From contig NC_083597.1 of NCBI RefSeq assembly GCF_020882245.1, forward strand, positions 1,584,581 to 1,648,580: a stretch of 64,000 nt of DNA. Reading direction: 5' to 3'. Source of the DNA: Rhopalosiphum padi (taxonomy: Eukaryota; Arthropoda; Insecta; Hemiptera; Aphididae). Below the pieces are notes generated by a model. That model was given only the letters and a program-made list of their open reading frames with translations. It was not told where the DNA came from and searched no databases. The position numbers were made by a program, and so were the translations under genes. Below, in pieces: positions 1 to 12,256 of the stretch (the first letter of the stretch is position 1; the number at the start of each line of letters is the position of its first letter).

Positions 1-1550
1 AATAGATAATAGACACTAATGTCAAATAATAAATTTCTACTTTCAAATTACTTCCGTTAGATCAATCTTGGTTGATTAACATTTTTCCCTTAATAGCCTA
101 TTATGTAACAAAAAAAAAAAAAAATAATAATAATAATAATAAAGAAAACGTGAACTCGTTTTTATATTATTATCTTCATACACAATAAACATTTTTCATA
201 TCCATTGTAATCAATCAATTTTATTACGTATAAGTAAATAAATAAAGTTAAAAAATATATTCATGATTATGCTTATAATATGTAGAAGTGTTCTAAAATA
301 TCTATACTCTTAATCTAAAACGATTTAAACGATTTAGACTAGAAAACATGAATTGTATCTGAAATATGAATAAATGGATTAAATACGTAATCTGATATCT
401 GTATGACTGTATATATGTATAATAATTATTATTATTTTTGAATTACAAATAATTAGTCAAATGAGAGATTGACACGGAATTTCAAACGGTAATCTTCCGA
501 ACCCACATTTCCAACAATAGGTAGGTATTACGTAATATTATAATAGTTGCACTCTTGTCTCTTAATTAATATTCATATTTTATATTTTCATTATTTCAAA
601 TATAAAATGTTTGAAGTTTTTTTTCACAATGCAAAGTTAAATGTAGGAACATTTTACTAAGATTTCTGACATTATTTTAATGTTTGATGTGTGAACAATA
701 GAATAAAACGTATCCGACTCATACGTTTATTTTAAGCTTCTATCCGACCTGCACTACAGCTGTGTAATACATTCTATACCATGGATATATTTTGTCATTT
801 TGAGATAGGCGTGCCTTATATTAAACACAGTAGGTACGTCAGTACACAAATACTATGCGCTATAGCTTATAATTTATAATATGCTTATTTGCCTGTAGTG
901 GCTGTTGCCTGTTTCGAAAAAGAGGGAGAGAATGAAGATGGTAGCCATTCTTTTTAGCTTTTCTTATAATAGCTATACAATATCCGTACTTATTTACTAA
1001 TACTTATTTTTTAGTTGATGTATATATTATAAACAAATATAACTAATTTAAGGAATTGAAGATCTCTTTTCGTAACCACCTCCCTACACCCACACCTCAT
1101 TTGAAAATCATTACCAGTTTTAGACGTTCTGATGACTGAAGAAAATAATATCATTTTAATTATTTCAATAAATAATAATATAGAAAAAATCAAAGGCGGC
1201 GACCGTTTAATAAATAAATGACAACATAAATATAAAAAATAATATACCTAGATATAATAGAATAATTACTAAATACATCAAATGCATTGTGAATATTGAA
1301 TGATTTGTAATATACTAATATTATAATTAATAATAAATACTAATCTAAGAGGTACTATACTATATATTATTATTATAGTATTGGCCAATGAAAAAAGTTT
1401 TCCCGTATAGTCTCATCTGTATCTAGCGTACCAACAGTGTTCTTATTTTTTAATTGTGTTATCAAATTTACTTTTTGTACTATAAAAAAGTAATATGTAT
1501 TGTAAATATTTCTTTTAAGTGGAAAAAAATAATAATAATAAAATTAAAAT
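1..1550. other. AT-rich intergenic sequence, no gene seen
   Basis: No open frame, exon-like block or RNA gene could be supported on either strand. A homopolymer A run followed by an (AAT)n tract lies at 110-141. The short frame at 1011-1193 on the - strand has no coding character. Confidence 0.6.
110..141 (+). repeat. Poly-A plus (TAA)n microsatellite
   Basis: About 15 consecutive A bases are followed by five to six TAA units. This is a simple-sequence tract. It could be the tail of an old retroposed insertion, but no element body is recognisable upstream. Confidence 0.85.
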
Positions 1551-1554
1551 AATC

Positions 1555-2466
1555 ATTTTTAAACGACTCGATCCCCATGCAGCGCGCGCGATGAACGCAC
1601 CACACTCACACGTCTATTAATACAACAACCAATGAGCTGTTCCGTTCGCGGTCCTGCCGACACATCTGCCTTGGCATCCGACCATCTCGGCACAATATAT
1701 GACAATAAGTCGTCCCGCGCCGTCTCGTCGTCTCGTACCTACTACGTTCTCCAGTGACATTTCGTTTGTTTTTCGATTTTTGATCTCTCTTTTGTTCGCG
1801 GCGAACACAACAATTATTATTATCGTCGCATTGAGCCAATATGCCAATATTATAATAAGTAATAACGCATAATACACGTATAGTATGAAAAATAATTATA
1901 TTATTAACCGTATCCGATGTGTAAAGTTATAATTTATTATAATACGTGTTATATCCGGTGTTAAATATTATAGTTTAGTAATATTCAGCCGCGTTTTTAT
2001 CGAACTGATTTGTATTTAGTTTTTTTTCACTTGTTCTCATTACGCGTAAGCATATTATTTACATTATACATTGAAACAGTGTCCGCGCTTGTTATTAAAA
2101 TTTTGTCGTTATCGATAGCGAATAAGTGCGCCTCTTTATACGCCCCACTGCGTAATAATAATATATATATGCCATCCGGACATCGACGTCATCGATCATA
2201 TTTTATTATTATTTCACAGATAAAACAATATAATATATTTATGAAATAATTGCATTTTTTTTTAAAGTTTTATGTATCGGATATCAGAATATGTGTATAT
2301 AGAAACAATAGACGCAGTAAAAGGAACAGAAATATTATGGCGTTACGCGATATTTACGAATAAAAAAAAAATATTGGTTTAGTTTTTCGTTTTTATTTAG
2401 TGCCACGTAATAAAACTGGCTCGAGTTATTAGTGCCGTTGAATTTTGGCGGGCACCGGTTCGGATT
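1555..2466 (+). promoter_or_regulatory. CpG-richer promoter-like block
   Basis: CpG dinucleotides, rare in the surrounding DNA, are dense at about 1560-1850 (for example GCAGCGCGCGCG near 1579) and recur to about 2160. The block lies just upstream of an open exon-like stretch ending at a good splice donor (2591). By analogy with the similar block at 11.6-12.25 kb it is inferred to be a distal promoter and leader, possibly of the RUSC gene. No TATA box or initiator could be fixed with confidence. Confidence 0.35.
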
Positions 2467-2590
2467 ATGATAATTTTCGGTTTGTATTACATCGTGAAAA
2501 GAGCGATTTACTTGTCGTCGAAGAAAATATTCAACGGCGGCGATCATAAACGTAAAAAGTCAAAACGAAAAAACAAACAGAAAATGAAAG
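2467..2590 (+). CDS. Candidate alternative first coding exon (RUSC, membrane-anchored form)
   Basis: An ATG at 2467 opens 41 codons plus one base and ends at the donor AAAG|GTATAAAT. The peptide starts with a short hydrophobic segment (MIIFGLYYIV), followed by a strongly basic stretch (HKRKKSKRKNKQKMK), the pattern of a short membrane anchor with positive residues behind it. The exon leaves phase 1. The first common RUSC exon at 15077 needs exactly phase 1 and is open in that frame up to its acceptor. Joining the two would add about 60 residues in front of the Met at 15133. The 12.5-kb intron is inferred only. The block could instead belong to another gene or be non-coding. Confidence 0.3.
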
Positions 2591-3588
2591 GTATAAATGA
2601 ATTTATTTTTAATAAAACAATTACAAATTTATAAAGAAATATAGAATACAAAGTATAATATAAAAAAATGAGATAATTGTAATTAACTACTTAATATGAA
2701 ATAACTTTATTTCAAATTAATATTTATTTATTCTTTAAAATACATTTTATTGTTATTAATTATTATAGTAAATGTTATTTTTAATATTAACTATAGAACA
2801 AAAATTATTACATATATTATAGTATTAAAGTTAGTTTATTAATTATTAATATATGTACTATGTACATTGAACAGTTCTTTCTAATACACTCTGTAGATAA
2901 TAATTCATACGCGTATAATACAACTACGGGTAAATAATTAATTAAATAGTATACAGAGTGCGTCTCGCACATAGACACATAGTGTCATAGTCACGTCATG
3001 TTGAATTTACAAATCCTGGTGTGACTCCAGGACGTGTTTAAGGGAGTTAGTTGAAGATTATCCCAGGTGGCCTTTTTTGATGATGACATTTTTATATGGA
3101 CATAACTGCATTTATAATTATTATAATGTTAGATATATAAATACAAATATTATAAAATACACAGATAGTATAGTCGTATACGACTGAACAATTATTATTT
3201 AACCTTACTATTATGACCCTAGATTATTCTCTAATCATTATAGAAATAAATATTTACCACATAATTTATGATACATACATGTATTGAACATTTAATTTAT
3301 TTGTATTTTATTATTTCTATATTTTCTAATTATGAATTGATCCATATTTTTGCCATCACTTAATAGTGTTAATCGGCAAATATCTGTTTATATATTTTTC
3401 TTTGATAATTTTAATTTTTTAATTTCATAAGTGGTTTGAAATTAATTCTTGCTTTCAAAAAGTGCGCTTATACCGAAAAATATAGTGATAGTAAACTATA
3501 TAATATACAAGCGGTATATAACTATAGACCATACGGTAGGTTAGGTAAGTGTGCCGCCGTGTATCGGGCTGCAAATATATAGGTAGTA

Positions 3589-3636
3589 CCAAGGTGGATA
3601 TATATATATAAATATATATATATATATCCACCTTGG
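3589..3636. repeat. 48-nt near-perfect AT hairpin capped by CCAAGGTGG arms
   Basis: CCAAGGTGGATATATA reads into an AT core and returns as ATATATCCACCTTGG. The arms pair over about 20 bp with a minimal loop, and the flanks also resemble each other (GTAGTA on both sides). It looks like a fold-back repeat or the remains of a palindromic transposon end. Confidence 0.8.
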
Positions 3637-4443
3637 GTAGTACACAACGTTCACTCTCGATTGGTTTTTATTTAATATAATACAACTTAATTATTAGTCG
3701 AATACACAGATACAGATGTAAACAATTCATAACGATAATTTACTGATTTCAGTGTTACAATTCCCGTAGGTATGTACCACGGTATACTCGTATAGTACTA
3801 TATAGTATCTATACCAAATTATACTGTCGGCGTTGGCAATTATTATGGTTTTAACGATAACAATATAAATAATGTTTAGGTATTGCGGTTACTGGTTATT
3901 GTAAATATGTGTCTTTTTAAATGAATCCAATGATCCAATAACAATACTATTTTTATACAAATTATACGTAAATACAAAAAATCACTGTATATTTTATGCA
4001 GCATTTAATATAAAGTGATTTTAAGTACACACGAAGTGTTTTTATTTGATTAGATTAAACAAAAATATTAATAAATTCTATTTTCTATGATATATTATAA
4101 TATCTCCTAAAATTTGACAATATATAACGACATAACGTGAATATTTCATCAAGGTTTAACTTTAATTTTAGTATTTTACAAACCTAAATGGCTATACATA
4201 TATAATAGAATATAATAATATACATGTTATAATTTTATAAACTTATAAGTTATATCTGGACATTGGTTATACGTTAGTACGTTAGCTCAATAATAAAAAA
4301 CGACTATAGTTTATGCAATGATACTTTATATTTATAAATTATTTCAAACTTCTTCATACGCAACACGCAACTACTTTACAAAGATTTAATTTGGATTTTA
4401 CAATTATACCTAGGTATTAATAAAATATTCTAAATAATGCACA

Positions 4444-4504
4444 ATGTCAGCTGAAGAAGTGTATGTGTATACTGTAAGGAACCTTACTTATGTATAGCTG
4501 ACAT
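4444..4504. repeat. Imperfect 61-nt hairpin
   Basis: Outer arms ATGTCAGCT/AGCTGACAT and inner arms GTAAGG/CCTTAC are separated by unequal bulges of 21 and 8 nt. The loop is two bases. No function is evident. Confidence 0.5.
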
Positions 4505-7500
4505 CTGACCTGATATTAAATTAATAAATGTCTTACCTATTGCCACACTATTTTGGCTTGTAAGTTGTAATTATTGAGAAGCCCATTTCATCGGACCAGA
4601 TATTAAGAGACTAGCAAATAAACTAACAAGTCTCGCTCAGTGGCACTACATAAGTACATACCGCACTCGTAGAAGACGGCACGAAAACGGTTTCATCCAG
4701 AATCGTTCAAAAACAGACGGCACATCACGAGATAAGAAAAAGACTAGAAAGTGTTGACCGTATTTTTCTATAAAGCTAACTAACCGTCGAAGGAAAATGT
4801 CGCTCGCGAGTACTCCGTAAATATTATGGAACGTGGTCGCCAAATATGGTGGTCGGGGCGTTATATAGTTACTGAGGTTGAGGTGTGACAGACTTTATAT
4901 GGCTACCGCGGTCCAGACTATCGCTATATAGCCACATTGTTTATATATATACGTAGCATATACTGTGTTCCTAATGTTTATATTATACCGCAAGTCATGC
5001 AGAATATAATAATATAATCAGATTGTATAAGTACCTATAGGAGGAAATTCGAAAGCAGTTAACATTAGAAACGTTTGATAACGAAGAAATTCGAACTGTC
5101 TGTTTGCTATAAATAGTGAAGTAAAAAAATTGCAAATATCGTATAACCTATAATTCAACGTTTAATCTATTTGGTTCCAATAACCAAAACCATGGTCGAT
5201 TCTGGTTATACTTTCGCCGCCATGATCAGTGGATTAAGCCGAGTTTAATACAGTCACGTTGTCCGTCGTGTCGTGTTCCTTGTATCGTATTCAGATAGGC
5301 CGTTGTAACCATGATATTATTCGCTAACCATAATAAACTGTAAGTTGGACTGAGCTAAACTTTTGGACATGACACGACAGACGACTTATAGCTATGGATC
5401 CGGCTTTCACGATTTTCTTTATTATCGCGGAGGACCATTAGAATAACTCTTTTATGTCTTATACCACTTCAGCAGTTAGCTAGTATTCCACACCTTTCGT
5501 TTACGAATTTCAACTTTATCATTAGAGTTTCAAACATTAATGACATTTGTATTTTAAAACTTAATTGCTATTGAATTTCCTCTAGGTAAAGTATTATTAA
5601 CATTTTGTTACTAGCTATGTTATTAAATACTCGAAATGCGACACGGCATTGGTATAGTGAAATCCACGACTACTTACAAATGGGTATTTTCCATGTGTTA
5701 ACGGGGTCAATCACAATATTTTTTTGCGTTCGTCACGTCATCTGATTTTCGTTCAAATTATTTTCGCGCCACCATTCACAAGTACGTAAGTCATAAAGAG
5801 TTGTGCAGAACGGTGACATATCGGCAACTCGAATCTTGAACGAGTTTACTTATTGTGAGATCTTCACTTCCGGTATAACGAAACGCGTCTCCTGTTTCCC
5901 AAAGATAGCAAGATGAGGGTGGTGTCAAGTTATGAGTTTATAATGTAAGTAAGAATACATCAGTTACCTATTATACTGGCTATACTCATTATTCACGGGT
6001 TAGTTATACTAGGAAACCCCTACGACCGTTATTTGGAATTATTTGTAGTTACACAAAATTCTGCGAATACCTATAAGGTCATAATGACATAATGGTTTGT
6101 AAACTATAAGTAAAATATAGATGCTGTGATATTGTGATCAACAAATTTTGAAATTACGTGTCTTTAGAGTTTATAGGCTTTATAAAAGATACCTACCAAA
6201 CTATATTTAAAAATTCCAAGTTAAAATTTGTAGTCATAAAAACTAGTTAAACATTATTGAATTTATTTTTCCTGTATATTTTAGAACATGAATAATTTGT
6301 AATACAAATAGTAGGTCGTATTGATGTGACAATAACAATTAATATTGCGGCACAACAATTCTGAATACGTCTGTTTGTAATACGCGCTGTATATATCATA
6401 GGTATGTTCATTGTTCGTTATTCATATTAAATTTATGTAATCTAGATGACCGATACATTAGAAATAATTGCAGTGAGGAGACAATTATATCTATATTCAT
6501 TGGAGAATCTTACGTCTTATTAAAATTATTGTGGTAGGGGAAAATTGTTTTACAATGATTGTTGTTGAAAGACGACCCTTTAAATATATTAAAAAAAAAT
6601 AAAAAAGACGAATATGAATTACGTATATAAAATATAATTTAAAGTAATAGTCTGCACTACCTACCGTTAGAAAAGAATAATTCAATTATACCAAACTCAA
6701 AAGTTCATAATTTTTTCTAAGTTTTCACAGTTTTACTCTAAATTTTTCTTTATATGTAGTACGGGTATACCTCTAATACTTTTTAGTTTTTGATCAAATA
6801 ATTGTTATCAACATATTTTTTTATAAGCCCCTATTTATAACGTAAAAATGTAAAATACAACTAGATAAAACGACAAATCATTAATCATTTATCATCTTTA
6901 CAATAGGTATATTAGTAACATAATATTAATTTTAAAAATTTAAATAAATTAGTTAAGTATCTTATTATTTCAGTTATACAGTACTTCAATTATTTTAAAT
7001 ACATAAATTGCATTTATTTTTATTTTTATTTAAAATTGATGAGTTTAACGAAGTTCCTCCACTTAGATTTGGGAGGCCTCTTTGCCCTAATATTTTTATG
7101 TTATTATGTATTTATATTATGATTGTTTAGCATCTAGTTATAATATATGGTCTAATAAAAATCTATGTTAAAACAAGTTTGATCTGAAAAAGATCTGCAG
7201 TTATCTACAAATTAAAATTTTTTAATATTGATGTAAAATATTTCTGGATAATATAGGTACCATGTTATATTTAAGTTCTAAAACACTAAAAATTAATAAA
7301 TGCAAATTTATTTGTTTTGTTGAAAACTTACAATCTATCCGTAGACTGGCAAGTATCACAACATTGTCAACATTAAATAAACTATTATATCATAAAAATG
7401 CACTTCTTATAAATTATTTCTCAGTGACCTCATAAAAACGTTATATTGATCTATAAATTAAAATAATGTTATTGTCGTTATTGAGGAATAGGATTATATA

Positions 7501-8983
7501 TTTATTAATAAAACATTAATACAATAGGATAAACTGAATTATAATAATTATTTTACTATAAAACTTATTAATTTACAAAATTTATAAAATAATAAATAAT
7601 AGCCTGTATTCATGGATTAAATAGTGATTAGTGAGATAATTATATCATTGAACAAAACTTAATACTTATATTAAGAATACTCCTTTATTTGTATATATAT
7701 AACATATACAAGTATGCTGTGTTATTTTTTTTTCTCCCGCTAAGAAAATTCAAGTTAAAAATAATAACAGAAAACAAAACATATGAAATAGTATTTTTGA
7801 CATTTAAAATAATAAAAAAAACGCTGTCAAGTGTTGACTAATTGATATTTTTTTTATTCGTAAATATTATAATATTAAATTTAAATTTATTTGAATCATG
7901 CATTTCATTTTGTAATTTATTACTCCTTGGTGAATTAGTTAATTTAAACTGTATAGGGTTAAAATGTTAAGTGATTCATTTTGCTACTTTAAGTACATTA
8001 GCCTAAAAAATCTACATCAGTCCAAAAATAAATAAATTCCAATGGTCAATTCAAAATCTTAAATATTAAAAAATTAAAAGTTACATAAGTGAATGAACTG
8101 GTTTGATTATTTTAATAATAATATTGTCATTATTGTATTTTATTAGATATTAAACCAAACATTATACGCAGTACAAGATTGAAATGTTTAATGTTTTATT
8201 TATATGTATACCATTACGTCATAAGTTATAACCTAATAATTACAATAATATAGTAGTATACAAATATACAATAATAAAGACAAACAAAACAATAAACTTT
8301 TCATAAATAAAGTAGCCTAAGTAGCATCTTATTAGCTTAATATTTATTATATCTTTGGTTTAATGATTTCGCAGTTGATACCTATTCACATTAACACATA
8401 AACAGCCAAACAGGCACGTTGTCTATTATACAAATAAAATTATATTTGTTGGTAAGTATTCTTAAAGTTTCTGATATGATATTTAGAAGGATCATGTGTG
8501 AATTAAGTTAATCTATTGAATATAAAGTAGATATCTATCATATTATAACTAACTTTATTTGGAAAAATAAAACATCTCACATATATATTTTATTGAAATT
8601 AGTTCATCGGTAGGATTTAAGTTCGTATGAACTTTTTATTTAACACGCAAAAATCGAATTTCAAAGTTTAATCAAACTATTTAATAAGTAGATAACTAAG
8701 TATTTCTATAACAGATAGTAAAGGTAATATAGTACCTACCATATTTTATACATTATGAGCGGTGTGGGAAAATTATTGCGTTTTATAATTTAAATATCCT
8801 GTTATATTTTTTGGGAAATATTTTTTTGGGTTAGTTCCTAAAAGGTTACAAGTAGAATTGCATATTTAAACTATATAAATCTTATATAGATCAACTTTTT
8901 TTTACAAACATTGTTGTTTATTTTTAAAATTACCATTTACCTACTTTTTGAAACAATTAGGGAAAATATTAAATAATGAGAAA

Positions 8984-8988
<5 letters not shown>

Positions 8989-9014
<26 letters not shown>

Positions 9015-9263
9015 ATTAAAAGAAACTTTGTAAACAATTAGCTTCGACAATTATGATTATAAATATTACATAGAAAACAATATTAACAACAAAAATAATA
9101 TTACAAATAAATTAAATTTTTAAACCAGTCTGGTTGATGAAGGATATAAGTGAGGTAATAATTGGTACATTTGGTGAAGAGAGAATGGATTGAGTGTCGA
9201 GTTTGACATTAAAGGAGTGGATTAGGGTGAAGAGGGTATTGCGTTGGGGAACCAGAGAGGGAC
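8989..9263 (-). mobile_element. 5'-truncated non-LTR retrotransposon (LINE) insertion
   Basis: The insertion is bracketed by a perfect 14-bp direct repeat, AATGAGAAAATGAT, at 8975-8988 and 9264-9277. Next to the left repeat is a run of about 26 T, the poly-A tail read from the opposite strand. On the - strand the body begins with an open frame whose end (FINQTGLKI then stop) resembles the C-terminus of insect LINE reverse-transcriptase polyproteins, followed by a short AT-rich 3' UTR. The order 5'-truncated ORF2 end, 3' UTR, poly-A, with target-site duplication is the hallmark of target-primed reverse transcription. The clade (Jockey/R1-like) is not certain. The intact duplication argues for a fairly recent insertion. 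Confidence 0.85.
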
Positions 9264-10454
9264 AATGAGAAAATGATGAATGTAGTTATAGGAAACACCA
9301 ATTTAGCACCCATTAATTGTTTATAAGAAAATGAGAAAATAATTAAATATATTTTTTTTAATTGAAATACTTATAAAGTATACATATAAATATATATAAT
9401 GGCTATGAGTAAAAATATTTTTAAAATGTTGGTAATTAATATAGAAATGAACTATTTAGTATTTTATAGCATAAAATATTTTATTGAGTACCTTAAAAAC
9501 CTTGATTCCACATACATAATTTTCGATGATAAATATAATATTTTTATCATACACAAGGGTTAGAAAACGTAACCCTAATTATGAATATTAACCTTTATTT
9601 AACATTTAACACGTTTTGTAGGGTAGGGTTCTTTACTTCTTAGTAGGGAATATTTAAACTATTTACAATAATGAGTCATCACCTACTACTATTTCTAGTA
9701 TGAGCGTATGGCTAATGCAATTCCTAAATAATAAATAAAACCCCGTTGACCATTCAAACAAATTTATCTTATGATCTATACCCAAACTATAAAGACTAAA
9801 CATATAATAGTAATATAATATTATAATTGAACACTTAACATTTATTTTAATTTTCACACGATCATTTTATTAACTTCTATGTATAATATATTTATTTTAT
9901 ATTCATACTAATACAAATAAAAACATCATAAATAAATTACGTTTACACATGTTTTTCAAAATATTGATTCTTGATATGTTAAATGTTTAGGTTTATACTC
10001 TGGCAGTTTGGAACTATATAATATATAGTTGCCTCCAATGACAATAAATAATAATTACTCTATAGTATATATAGTATATACATGTAAATAATACTCATAT
10101 AGCCATATATGTACTATCTTTGTTCAATTTCATATTTTAATATTTTTATTGTATTCCTATTATTATTACGATTATAACTTAAAGTCTATTGCATATTTGG
10201 ATGTAATTACAAAACTATATATCTATGCTAAATAACTGTATTTTATTTTATTAAACTCACTCATTATTTGTTACTTTATAGTATATATAATTGTTTTTAA
10301 TTATTTGTTCTAAAATATAAAACAAATTTAGCAACGCTGTGTATAACAATGATCCATATTTCCCATTATATTATTCAGTTTATATATTCATTGTAGGTAT
10401 ACTCGTCCTTTATTGATTTATTTGTCTAGAACACTGATGCACTCTATTGTTTGG

Positions 10455-10469
10455 TTAGGTTAGGTTAGG
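10455..10469 (+). repeat. Short interstitial TTAGG tract
   Basis: Three exact copies of TTAGG, the common arthropod telomere unit, lie in tandem. The tract is short enough to be chance. Confidence 0.7.
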
Positions 10470-10871
10470 TGTAGGATATATTTTTATTTTATATAATATA
10501 TATAGATGAATAGATGATAGACTGCTTTTAAATTTCACCTTACATTTTAATAATGATATTGTAATACAAATACAAACATTAAAAGAAGTTTGCGAGATGT
10601 GACCTTTACTCTATTTTGACGAAAGTAATAAGGTACCTAATTTATTTTAATTCATGTATCTTATATTCTTATACCCATAACTCTTAGGTGTGGTAACTTT
10701 AACACCCTCTATATTTTGTTACAATGTATGTTTTTTTATGTCCTGCACATAATAAGAAGAATTTCGAAATGGGCCGAAAGTTTTGTAAAATTGATTCCCG
10801 TGTGTGTGATTATAATACAAATATACAATTACTTTTTGTTCTAGCAGTTACACAATCATATCATATATTTC

Positions 10872-10923
10872 GACTTTCTCAGGGAACAATATAATTTAAA
10901 CCCGCCCAAGTCTTGAGAAAGTC
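10872..10923. repeat. Perfect 10-bp inverted repeat
   Basis: GACTTTCTCA at 10872-10881 and TGAGAAAGTC at 10914-10923 flank a 32-nt spacer. It could form a stem-loop. There is no neighbouring gene to suggest a role. Confidence 0.5.
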
Positions 10924-11629
10924 ATCTAAAGGATTTATTAGTATCTAACACGCAACGAGTAGGTACCTATATAAGTACATACATGAGTATAATATCTGCA
11001 GCGACAAATAATACATTAATACTTATACCAGTACGTACGTTATAATACTACCTAGGTACAAACTGCATTGTGAACACTGAACTGTGATAATTAAATGTTT
11101 CATAATTTCATATAGATATATATTCATTATTCTATATATTTCTATAATATACTTTAATATTATGAATTTATAATGCTACGGCTACTACGTGATGCATGCA
11201 GTAAGCGTAAATGCAAGTAGAAACGGTACCTATAAACTAGGTATTAAGACATAAGTATAATATTGTATAAACTATACCTACACTATTATGATTTATGAGT
11301 ATTATGTATTTTCACTTTTTAGATATCTAAAAATAGTAGAAGTAGTAGGACTAAGGTAATAAAAATTAAGATGTTTTAGATCTTTTATTATTTTAGAACT
11401 ATAGACTATACTACTATAGGACAGTAGAAATATGATAATAATGAATATTATATAAAAATAGAGTGTATAAAAGATATAATACCTATCTTGTTCGTACCTA
11501 TGCAACGGTCTTTCATATTATTCGTATAGTACACTGTAAACACCACAAAAAAAGGATGTGACAATTAATGTATGACATTTAAAAAGTATTAAAAATAATA
11601 ACAATAACCTACAGGCAAAATATTTTTAT

Positions 11630-12249
11630 AATCATCGTCGCGAGCCGTGGCTGCTGCTTTCGCATTTGGCTGCGCGCGCGGGGTACCTTTTTCGCCGACA
11701 TCTGTTACCGCGCGCGTCGGCCGTCGCCCGTCGGGTGTCGCCACTGTTGTCTGTTAGTTTCTATTTTTGCGTGATTCCGTAAACACGTCGTCGCGGCGGC
11801 GGTGATAAGGAGAACAATTCTAATATTTTTGACTAACAATATAAATAAATATCGTTATCTAAGCGTTTCCGCATAATGTAATAAATATTATATTAAAATA
11901 ATGTTTGCGATATTGTTGGACGGAGGGTTGTCAGTCGTGATATAAATATTAAATTGTAATAATATTTCGCATTTTTTTATCCTCCGAGTTCCGTACTAAA
12001 TCGTTCGACGGTGACTCGAGTGTTTTTTTCTCTTCAACTTTATCTATTCGCAACGGTATCGCAGTGCTTTTTTATGAGTACCGACAATCTGTTGTGAACG
12101 TTCCGTCGCCGCCCGAAATTCCTTTCCGCGGATTCATCAGAAACGACACCAACTGTTGACGGCCCGAATAAGTGTTCGCTTATTCGTAGTGCCCGTTCTA
12201 TTGAGTATTGGTTGTCGTTCGGTCCGACACATCTGACCGCAGAGTCTTA
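11630..12249 (+). promoter_or_regulatory. CpG-rich promoter and 5' leader of the RUSC gene
   Basis: The block at 11,640-12,240 is far richer in GC and CpG than its surroundings (for example GCTGCGCGCGCGGGG near 11670 and GTCGTCGCGGCGGCGG near 11790). TCAGTC at 11931, inside GGTTGTCAGTCGTG, fits the arthropod initiator consensus. The block runs into ATGGTTC|GTATAT, a start codon followed at once by a donor. It is the nearest promoter-like block upstream of the first common RUSC exon, so it is the likeliest main promoter and leader. The exact start site is not determined. Confidence 0.6.
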
Positions 12250-12256
12250 ATGGTTC
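12250..12256 (+). CDS. RUSC candidate first coding exon (7 nt, MV-)
   Basis: ATGGTTC is followed by the donor GTATAT and leaves phase 1. Joined to 15077 it reads M-V-H-S-I-L-G-L and stays open through to the conserved protein. The start context (TTAATGG) has G at +4. The alternative is that the exon is untranslated and the Met at 15133 is used. Confidence 0.45.

Larger units (their letters stand above)
2591..8970. other. AT-rich non-coding stretch
   Basis: No gene is supported. Moderately GC-richer patches at about 4560-4920, 5170-5420 and 5640-5950 have no sustained reading frame. In the last, a short ATG frame at 5913 runs into a consensus donor (AT|GTAAGTAAG at 5945) but carries only ten codons. 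If the RUSC distal promoter is real, this stretch is intronic. Confidence 0.5.
9278..11625. other. AT-rich non-coding stretch
   Basis: No exon is supported. It contains three tandem TTAGG units (10455-10469) and a perfect 10-bp inverted repeat at 10872-10923. The short - strand frames at 9663 and 11302 are AT-driven. Confidence 0.5.

Noticed and set aside
10455..10469. TTAGG repeats as evidence of a telomere nearby or an old fusion
   Set aside because: Only three units; single and double copies of the same word occur by chance elsewhere in the window.
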